This document shows positions 56,755 through 64,000 of a stretch of 64,000 nucleotides of DNA, in pieces; the stretch's first letter is position 1; each line of letters begins with the position of its first letter. This DNA comes from Volutella citrinella. Lineage: Eukaryota > Ascomycota > Sordariomycetes > Hypocreales > Nectriaceae. The notes under the pieces are model-generated. The model was not told where the DNA came from. It was given only the letters and a program-made list of their open reading frames with translations, and made no database searches. Made by a program: the position numbers and the translations under genes. The DNA lies in contig JAWZSP010000001.1 in NCBI GenBank assembly GCA_034401135.1, positions 4,712,001 to 4,776,000 of the forward strand, given 5' to 3'.

Positions 56755-58091
56755 GTTGATGAGGTGTGGCGGCGGATGGTGACGAAAGAAGATGGCTGCA
56801 GAGGAAATTTTGTCTTGAGATTAAACTGAATACAAGTCAGAGCATGCCACTGCGAAGGGAGAGACCAGCTCGCATACAGCAGCAGCAGTGAGTTCCGCAA
56901 GTGGCACGACGTGGTGAGACCGTTTCTGCAAACAACAGAACGAAGCAGGAAAGACTCGCCTAGTCGGAAGAGATTTCGCCAGGAAAATGATTTTTCTGCC
57001 TTGATGGGGTCCGGTTGTTGTTGCGGGTGTCTGCCAGCTGGTGACACCCGTCAACGGCTGGTAGTCAACGGTCGCCATATTCCTCAAACCTTTTCGAGCC
57101 TGAAATTTATGTTGCCCGTACTGCTTCGTGGTGCTAATATTTTCCAGCCCCCGGAAGCTTGTCATCAAGGGCAATTCTACAGAGTGTCTTCTAAGATGAT
57201 ATTTAGATCCTGGTTGCTCAACAGTACTGCATAGCTATGGAAGTAAGAAGAATAGTATAACTCATACCCTTTTTCTTCTACTCTGTTTATCAGAGTGAAT
57301 GCAACGACGCATATCCGCAAGGAGCTCTGACGTTTACTAGAATAGATCCACTTGGGACTACGAGGCGCTCTCCAAGAAAAGTTTCCTCGTGCACACACTA
57401 ATTACAAAACAGAATCGAGACCCGGGGAACCTGATATCGTGCAAATTCTTGCCGATCGGTTTCTGTTTTGCCGTCGTGGGACAAAGGACGATGCACCTGT
57501 CAGAGCTGCCCGGTGGGTACCAGAGCCGATGACCCGGTTTGTCTTTGCAGTAACAGCTATTCGTGCACGAAACGGGTGCAGCGAGCCGCCATTGCGCACG
57601 AAAATCATCGGCCGGGGAGATCCAGGCCCATCACATTTGCAAGGGGTGGTGGGGGCGAGACTCATGTACCCTTCGTACGATGATGGCTCCAGGGCCATAG
57701 GACCCATGTCAAAAAAACTCTTCAATGGTCCATGACCTCGATTCATGTCAATGCAAGGATGTCTCGTTCACCCCAATGAATTACGTATTCAGCATCCTGT
57801 CATGCGACAGCATGGGATTCCGCGGGAAAGTTTGTGCGATATCCCAACGCAGTCAAAAACAAACCACCCCAAGATCTGGCGAAGATGCTCAATGTAGTAG
57901 CTCAATAGCCCAGAATAGCCAGGGCCAGCCTGGTGGAATGGTTGTGGCGTGGGGTATAGTGGAGATGGCCGGGGAAGACAGCGGGCGTTTGATGACATGC
58001 CGGGACTTGATGCTCATACAGGACCTCGGGACAACATTGTCCAACTACTAAGCTGCGACTGCGCTAGTGGGTCAGAGCGATACGGCTGATC

Positions 58092-58108
58092 ACTCGATTA
58101 GATCGAGT
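58092..58108. repeat. Inverted repeat ACTCGAT-TAG-ATCGAGT
   Basis: Two perfect 7-bp arms around a 3-bp spacer, followed by AAT. A second copy with spacer CAG lies 381 bp downstream. Spacing of two short arms resembles a dimer binding site, but no factor can be named. Confidence 0.6.
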
Positions 58109-58472
58109 AATAACACAAAAGCTGTCGCTTGAGGGCTCCACAGGCCCAAGTTCCCTGGCGAGTGCGTTTCTACATTATATTGTCCTCTTACGACGAGCCA
58201 TTTGAAGGACTACTAGTAGTATGTAAAATGATTCAGAACCTTTAATATTACTCGACAGTCTAGCAGACTTCAGCCTGACCTCGTCGCCTGTTTGTAAGTG
58301 AAGCCTTGAGTCGTTCTCAAGAGGAGGCAGTGCGCAATCGGCCAAAGATACTGTAATAAACTATCAAGTCTGATTTCATCTACAGGAGATCACAATTATG
58401 GCCGATTACCCTTCCCCACGCCGAGATTATCCGCGTAGGCCAGCTTCGTCTCAGAGCGAGCAGATACGATTG

Positions 58473-58489
58473 ACTCGATCAGATCGAGT
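58473..58489. repeat. Inverted repeat ACTCGAT-CAG-ATCGAGT
   Basis: Second copy of the inverted repeat at 58092-58108, again followed by AAT and preceded by a CAGAGCGA block, so the two form diverged direct repeats of about 45 bp. Confidence 0.6.
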
Positions 58490-59850
58490 AATGCCTACTA
58501 CCTGGTAGGGGCTCGAGCTGGTGGGAACGATAAAGAAAAGGGCCCATGCCCCATTGCTCTTAGCACCAACGCTAGCGCTTCGTCTGAGATACGGTTCAGA
58601 GGTACCTCAAGGTGTGGCGCGACGCATTCTTATCTCTCGATTGATTGCTGGTTGCCTTGGTGGTGCGATAAGGGTCCCCTGGGGCCAATTGCAGCACGCG
58701 AACTCTCGGAGAAGCCGTACTCTTGGACGCTCTTGCCCTGATAGCAGCCACTGCCAGCCAGCCAGGGTGAGATGCAAGCAGAGAACCTTGGAAGGCGCGC
58801 CGCAAGCTTCACGAGGTCGCCACTAGCCCTTATCCCCCACAACACACTAGCTCAGGGAAACCTTGGCAACTCCCGTCATTGGACGGTTCACGCCCTCATT
58901 CAATGATCCAACCGGACCGACAGCAAGACATCTCACGCGGCTGGCTGCGAACCAGTGCGGCGCCTCCACCACAACGACGCACAAATCGACGCACTGTCGC
59001 ATCAGGAAACCTTCACGGACCCGCCAATCCCCCGCTGCATGGCTGCTGATTCCTGAATACATCAGTGCACACACGACATCCCGGCCTTGTAACTGTATGT
59101 GGGGGCGTCACCTCGACAGCGCACTGCCGTTTCAGCTCCGGCACTGGCTCTTTGGTGCACAAGGCCCTCAATTACTTGGAAAACTCTTGAGAAAAAACGC
59201 ATCTCTGGGGGAAACAATGGGCGCGAAAGACAGAGACACGGCGGGTTGATATCTGATCTACATGTGAATACCGCCGGCGTGTCGCATGGCCAGCAAGCCA
59301 CCTGGGGCAAGCTTGACCGGCTTCGGCTAGACACGCCAGAGCCCGGGGGGGCGTACAGTAGGGCGACCTCTCTCCGATACGCGTGGCGGACCAGCATGTC
59401 GATGCCGCCGCCGGCCGGTCCATTGTCCGTGGGCCAGGTACCAGGCTGGCATGGTTATCATCAACGGCTGGGCGGTGGATAAGCTCAATTGCGTGGGTTG
59501 AGAGCCTTCACACGAATGATAAATAGCTTGCCACCCGCCGCCACTTGTGTGTCCTGTCGATGTACAAGACTACTCGCCAACATTAGCCGAGAGACATATT
59601 GCGACCTCTTCCTGCAGGCCACATCCATTCGAAATTCGGCCTCCTCCTTTGTCGATCATTGCCTGTCCATCACACTGGGTCGAGCGTCATCCGTGTCACT
59701 CAATTGTGGGAACGCTACACTCCTCAGCCTTCGATCAAGCTTTTAACTCTTTATTCCCCAACGCCCTCACCAAGCCACAGCGATTGTCAATTGCGGTGCC
59801 TTGCTTCTCCCAACCTCTACCGTCCGCCGTGCCGTGCTTAATCAGCCAAC

Positions 59851-61656
59851 ATGTCGCGGCTCCGCAGCGTCGCCGACAAGCTGGCCGTCGAGTCAGAGCC
59901 TGGGCTGACTGCCACCCAGCTAATGGTATGAGGCGAACTGCAAAATTCCGATGCCTGTTTCTTATGGCGAGCGGGTGTGAATGAGGAATGTTGTAGCAGT
60001 GCTGATGCTCAACCCGCAGCTCACGAATCATGATCTAAAGCCAGTTGAGAAGGCTCGTCGCGAATGGGGTCCTTGGAATTTTGTTGGCTTCTGGATCGCC
60101 GACTCCTTCAACATCAACACTTGGATGATATCTTCGTCCATGATCATCAATGGTTTGTCGTGGTGGCAGGCGTGGATTTGCGTCTGGATAGGATACTCCA
60201 TCACTGGTATCTTCGTCGCCATCAATGCACGGATCGGTGCTGTATACCACATTGGTTTCCCTGTCGCCAATCGGTCTTCATTCGGCATCTGGGGCAGCAT
60301 GTGGCCTGTTTTCAACCGTGCTGCCATGGGTAAGTCTCCTTCAGCTTTTCTCATGGCTATGCTTCTCGCCCTAACAACAATTGCCTCTTAGCTTGCGTCT
60401 GGTACGGAGTTCAAAGTTATATTGGTGGGCAGTGCGTTTACCTCATGATCCGATCTATCTGGAAAAACTGGAACAAGGTACCCAACACCTTCAGCGAGAA
60501 CGAGGGCACGACCACCGCCCTCTTTGTCTCTTTCTTCCTCTTCTGGCTACTCTCTCTGCCCGCTATTTGGTTCCCCGTTCACAAGATTCGACATCTGTTC
60601 ACCGTCAAGGCCTACGTCGTCCCCGTTGCTGGCCTGGCCTTCCTCGGTTGGGCTGTTGGTCGGGCTGGTGGTATTGGACCCATTATCAGGCAGCCCAACA
60701 CGATTCACGGTTCCAAACTGGCATGGGGCATTGTCAACGGCATCATGTCCTCGATTGCCAACTTTGCGACGCTAATTGTCAACGGAAGCGACTTTTCACG
60801 ATTTGCGCGTAAACCTAGAGACGCATGGTGGTCCCAGATTTTCACGATTCCAATCGGCTTTGCTATGACCTCCTTCATCGGCATTATCGTGTCGTCCTCT
60901 TCTACCGTCATTTATGGAGAGGCCATCTGGAACCCTCTGGACCTTCTTGAGAAGTTCATTGATGATGGGGGATCTGCCCAACGGTTCGGCGTTTTTGTCA
61001 TTGCGCTAGCCTTTGCACTCGCGCAGCTGGGTACCAACATTGCCGCGAACTCGGTCTCTGCTGGAACGGACATGACTGCCCTGTTGCCGCGGTTCATCAA
61101 CATTCGCCGCGGTGGATACATCTGCGCCTGCATCGGCCTCGCCATGTGCCCCTGGAAGCTGCTCACCTCAAACAACCAGTTCACCACCTACCTCTCGGCA
61201 TACAGTGTGTTCCTCAGCTCCATTGCTGGTGTCATGGTGTCGGACTATTACGCAGTTCGCAAGGGCTACCTGGAGATCAAAGAACTGTACGATGGGCGCA
61301 AGTCGGGTCCGCACTTCTTTACCTATGGATTCAACCCTCGCGGATACGCCGCCTATGTCGGTGGCATCGTGATCAACGTGGTTGGTTTCGCCGGGGCCGT
61401 CGGGACACCCGTGCCTATTGGTGCGACTTACATCTACAACCTCAACTATTTCGCTGGATTCTTGGTCTCCTTCGGACTGTACTGGTCGCTCTGCAAGATC
61501 TTCCCAGTTCCAGCGACCAGCGAGCGGTGGATGGAGGTGGGCAGCGAGCTTGATGATGTCCGTGTTGGATACGACTCGGGAAGCCCAGGATATGATGAGG
61601 AGCACGTTACAACCTCGCCAGTCAAGGGGACGAATGACTTGTCGAAGCAGTTTTAG
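59851..61656 (+). CDS. NCS1-family nucleobase/nucleoside permease (Fur-type)
   Basis: Exons 59851-59925, 60020-60329 and 60392-61656, 549 residues, start [18 protein letters not shown]1 landmarks: [20 protein letters not shown] before helix 1, [19 protein letters not shown] in helix 1, [20 protein letters not shown] in helix 2, [25 protein letters not shown] in helix 3, and [12 protein letters not shown] in helix 4. Later helices include [19 protein letters not shown] (6) and [20 protein letters not shown] (8). About 12 helices are seen, with short cytosolic ends. The residues Trp, Asn and Gln positions of helix 3 and 6 fit the uracil/uridine/allantoin carriers (Fur4, Fui1, Dal4, FurE) of the plasma membrane; exact substrate is not readable. 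An N-terminal KxLxVE stretch may serve endocytic regulation, as in related permeases. Confidence 0.9.
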
Positions 61657-61952
61657 AGGAAGAAATACGGTGTAGAAACATGAACGATTGGGGGTTTGTT
61701 GCTTTAGCGAGCTGGTCGATTGAAACTGCTCAGTCACGATGAATTGATACCAAGGCGAAGACTACTACTATGAGCCAGTCCCGCCAAATTATGAATATAC
61801 AACGATCAACTTTTAATTTTGCTTTGAGCCGTACATGCCCTTGCTAACCAACGGCTCCATGGCAATTGCAGTTCCCCAGTCTGGAGCGCAGAAGCCGATA
61901 TGGCTGAAGCCACATACCTCCTCCACGCTCCAATACCCTCCCCGTGAGGGGC
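61657..61952. other. 3' region of the permease gene
   Basis: About 300 bp of 3' UTR and spacer before the tRNA genes on the opposite strand. Confidence 0.4.
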
Positions 61953-61957
61953 AAAAA
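61953..61957 (-). terminator. Pol III T-run for the intron-bearing tRNA-Thr
   Basis: Five T on the minus strand, about 29 nt past the tRNA 3' end. Confidence 0.55.
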
Positions 61958-61985
61958 GAGATACGAGCCCTGAGGGCCAGGCGAT

Positions 61986-62079
61986 TGCCCCGTACTGGAA
62001 TCGAACCAGTGATCTTATCATGTCGGACGTTCAGATGGTGAACTACTAGTGATACGCTTTACCACTGAGCCAACGGGGC
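61986..62079 (-). tRNA. tRNA-Thr(AGT) with 22-nt intron
   Basis: 94 nt. Acceptor stem GCCCCGT pairs with ACGGGGC (discriminator A). D arm GCT...AGC, anticodon stem TATCA/TGATA, loop CTAGTAA with anticodon AGT, variable loop AGATC, and T arm ACTGG-TTCGATT-CCAGT. An intron of 22 nt occupies 62022-62043, one base 3' of the anticodon (position 37/38), the canonical site for tRNA endonuclease. A and B boxes are intact. The mature sequence is identical to the copy at 62215-62286. Confidence 0.95.
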
Positions 62080-62192
62080 GATGGGTGCGTGGCGTCCAAG
62101 TGGCACCCAAATGGAGACGGCGGGTGGGAGATGAGTCGAGAAAAAAAGAAAGGGGCAGGGGCAAGGGGCGGGTGTTGGTGTGGAAGACGGGC

Positions 62193-62197
62193 AAAAA
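62193..62197 (-). terminator. Pol III T-run for the intronless tRNA-Thr
   Basis: Five T on the minus strand, about 18 nt past the tRNA 3' end. Confidence 0.55.
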
Positions 62198-62214
62198 GTG
62201 AAGCCATTCGCGCT

Positions 62215-62286
62215 TGCCCCGTACTGGAATCGAACCAGTGATCTTATCATTACTAGTGATACGCTTTACCACTGAGCCAACGGGGC
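62215..62286 (-). tRNA. tRNA-Thr(AGT), intronless
   Basis: 72 nt, same cloverleaf as the upstream copy: acceptor GCCCCGT/ACGGGGC, anticodon loop CTAGTAA, T arm ACTGG-TTCGATT-CCAGT. All 72 positions match the spliced form of the other copy. It reads Thr codons ACU and, after A34-to-inosine change, ACC and ACA. The two genes lie 135 bp apart in the same orientation. Confidence 0.95.
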
Positions 62287-63166
62287 TTTGCAAGCTCGAA
62301 TTGCTTGGCTGGGATGATCGGAAAGGAGGTTATTAATTCTGGCGCAATATTCGCATTAGTTTTCCGGTGCGTGGAGGGGTCGTCTAATTAATCCCGCTGT
62401 TGTCGGCATTTTGTTAGGGCTCCTAGGCTAATAGTCCCATTGGATGGTATTTTAGTGGGGTCAGGGGTTATCCCCCGGTGTCCAATCACAACGATGCTGC
62501 CCATTACCCCACTTGCTTAAATCGGCAGGAGCCACATTTACGAAGAGCAATGGGCAGGAACCGACAACCGCTGCTCTTTTCGGCTTCAAAAATTATCGTG
62601 AACGTACTATGTAGCCACGATTTCTGCTCTGCCAGCTCCGCTTTTTGGACGCCATCGATCCCCCTTCCCATCAGACGATACTTTTCCAGGGACGGAAAGA
62701 GCACAAAAGATCGGCTCGTGCGGTGCGCCGAATGGGTACATCTTAGTTGGTGAGCAGCTGTAGATGGCCGGTTCAGGGAAATTCGACAACGCGCAGTTTC
62801 GATATGCCGCATCAGCTGCCGCAATTGGGTCCGCTTGTCCATGTGCATGGGGCAGAGACTCCTCTCCGGGCCGGTTCGCAAAAGTATTCTCCGCCGAATC
62901 ACCAATGCAGAAATTGCTTGGACTTTTGCCGGCCAGCTGACCTGCTCGTCTGGCAGCTAGGTCGAATTGGTCGTGAGCTATCATTCTGAGGCCGACGCAG
63001 GTGCCCCGCTTCATCAGACGGCTTTGACACGGTATCATTCGCTTGGTCATGCTGTGTTCGCTGTCAAATCATCAGCTGCACTCGATTTCACCACGCCACT
63101 GCAACCACCTCAAAGCTTGTGTCGCGCATTAGTAAGTTTCCTCCACGATCCTCGACGAGTCTCTCT
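62287..63166. other. Gene-free region beyond the tRNA pair
   Basis: About 880 bp. Frames on both strands are short, overlap and have no domain. Confidence 0.4.
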
Positions 63167-63481
63167 TTACATCCAGACACAAGGCTTCGTTACCCTCCCT
63201 GCAATCAAGTTGCAACACGTTGTGCGCAGATGCCATCGTTCCTGCGCCTCAGAATCCTCGTCCGCAGAGCTCATCATGCGGCCTTCAGTGTAACACCCAA
63301 GCACAGATGAGTCAGGCTCGAAGACACCAAAGTCGGATTCCGACTTGTACTTTCCCATCCTCTTCCGCCTTTTTATGGGACTTGGTCTTGGGTACCCATG
63401 TTCGGAGCGCGGTGGAGGTCGAATTGTAAAGCAGCGTGCAACTAGCGCCGCGCCAGCAAGGCCTATCGCGATCCAGACCAT
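63167..63481 (-). CDS. Hypothetical small single-helix membrane protein
   Basis: 104 residues from the ATG at 63481; the open frame extends a further 146 codons upstream with less protein-like composition. The start is hydrophobic (MVWIAIGLAGAALVARCF, residues 1-18), followed by a basic stretch (SPIKRRKRMGKYKSE). An acidic part (SSADEDSEAQERW) follows. The helix-then-basic layout would fit an N-terminal anchor protein of mitochondria or ER. No family recognised; it may be a chance frame or one exon of a spliced gene. Confidence 0.25.
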   Translation of the reverse strand: MVWIAIGLAGAALVARCFTIRPPPRSEHGYPRPSPIKRRKRMGKYKSESDFGVFEPDSSVLGCYTEGRMMSSADEDSEAQERWHLRTTCCNLIAGRVTKPCVWM

Positions 63482-64000
63482 CCTCTTTTCCTGCAGCTTA
63501 GGTGGCAGCCTCAAGTCCTCGAACACCCCAACAATAAATAATAGCCTTGAAAGCAAGGAATAAGGCGCTGCCAAGGAAAGCACCTCGCAATTCAAAGTAA
63601 GGCGCCTAATAATCCCTGCAGGTTGTGTGGAAGGGTCCATCCACCTAGGCTGCCTCGGCCAACATGGACGGGAAGATCTGTTCCAAGTCCTGGGTTTTCT
63701 GGCAAAAGAGGAAAGAATAGCATTGCTATGATCTAGCATGCGGCCAAACCGACGGGTAACGCACGACGGCGGGGATGTGCAACAGAAGGCCGCCCACCGC
63801 ATACGGCCCATGATGTGTGTATGCCAGACCGCGATGGTCAATAGGCTTCTATGTAGGAGGAGGTCAGTATTTGAATGGTCAGCAATCGGAACGCCTGCCG
63901 CTGTGCACAACAAGGCCAAACGTACTAATATTTAATGTACACCTCGGTAGGGTCGTAGATAAGTAGCATCACGCCTGGAAACATGGCCTCGCCGTCACAC
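63482..64000. other. Right end of window, no supportable gene
   Basis: About 520 bp. The minus-strand frame of the hypothetical protein continues here without recognisable features. Confidence 0.35.

Larger units (their letters stand above)
56755..59850. other. 3.1 kb gene-free region upstream of the NCS1 permease
   Basis: No domain-bearing frame on either strand. It holds two copies of a 7-3-7 inverted repeat (58092-58108 and 58473-58489) and one TACTAGTA core (58211-58218). Otherwise unremarkable. Confidence 0.4.

Noticed and set aside
63167..63481. Pam18/Tim14-type J-protein reading of the small membrane frame
   Set aside because: The N-terminal helix and a FEP tripeptide recall Pam18, but no J domain with HPD motif follows in any frame.
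1..64000. CRISPR array, secondary-metabolite cluster, rRNA operon or complete transposon
   Set aside because: No regularly spaced direct repeats, no PKS/NRPS/terpene core enzyme, no rRNA sequence, and no transposase or reverse transcriptase frame with flanking repeats was found.

Overview
The window is nuclear DNA from a filamentous ascomycete, probably a sordariomycete of the Hypocreales type. The basis is short spliceosomal introns (mostly 55-110 nt, GTRNGY donor, CTAAC/CTAAT branch point, YAG acceptor), moderate GC with long gene-free 5' leaders, and a gene set of single-copy fungal housekeeping genes (BEM1, VPS36, RAD4, REV7, KAP114, a filamentous-type BUD3). The genus call is inference. 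There are no operons, no bacterial signals and no complete transposon.

Layout. 0-13 kb: RTA1-type membrane protein (cut by the left edge), an intronless chloroperoxidase-like alpha/beta hydrolase, a vacuolar TRP channel (YVC1 type), an unnamed fungal membrane protein, and the polarity scaffold BEM1. 13-18.5 kb is essentially gene-free. 18.5-30 kb: SAM methyltransferase, THP3-like SAC3/GANP protein, ESCRT-II VPS36, a CENP-B-type DNA-binding protein, and a divergent pair of mitochondrial inner-membrane genes (ATP19 and MTP18/MTFP1). 30-34.4 kb: CUZ1/ZFAND1 and RAD4/XPC. After a 3.6 kb gap, 38-47.5 kb: an RNF216-like RBR ubiquitin ligase, a very short DCC1-like protein on the other strand, and a BUD3-type RhoGEF. 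47.8-54.7 kb: REV7 and PI31 (divergent), then importin KAP114. 55.4-56.8 kb: a broken 2EXR-domain gene. 59.8-61.7 kb: an NCS1 nucleobase/nucleoside permease. 62 kb: two tandem tRNA-Thr(AGT) genes with identical mature sequence, one with an intron and one without.

How genes relate. Neighbours are mostly independent housekeeping genes. Loose themes are cell polarity and septation (BEM1, BUD3), the ubiquitin/proteasome/Cdc48 system (CUZ1, RBR ligase, PI31, VPS36), genome maintenance (RAD4, DCC1-like, REV7) and mitochondrial inner membrane (ATP19, MTP18). The grouping may be chance.

Exon models below were built by hand and each closes to an intact reading frame. I did not find a convincing new multi-gene system. 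The points most worth checking are the tRNA pair, the truncated DCC1, the decayed 2EXR gene, the stop-free intron inside the catalytic RING2 of the RBR ligase, the GAP-like domain in BUD3, and two unexplained palindrome families in gene-free DNA.
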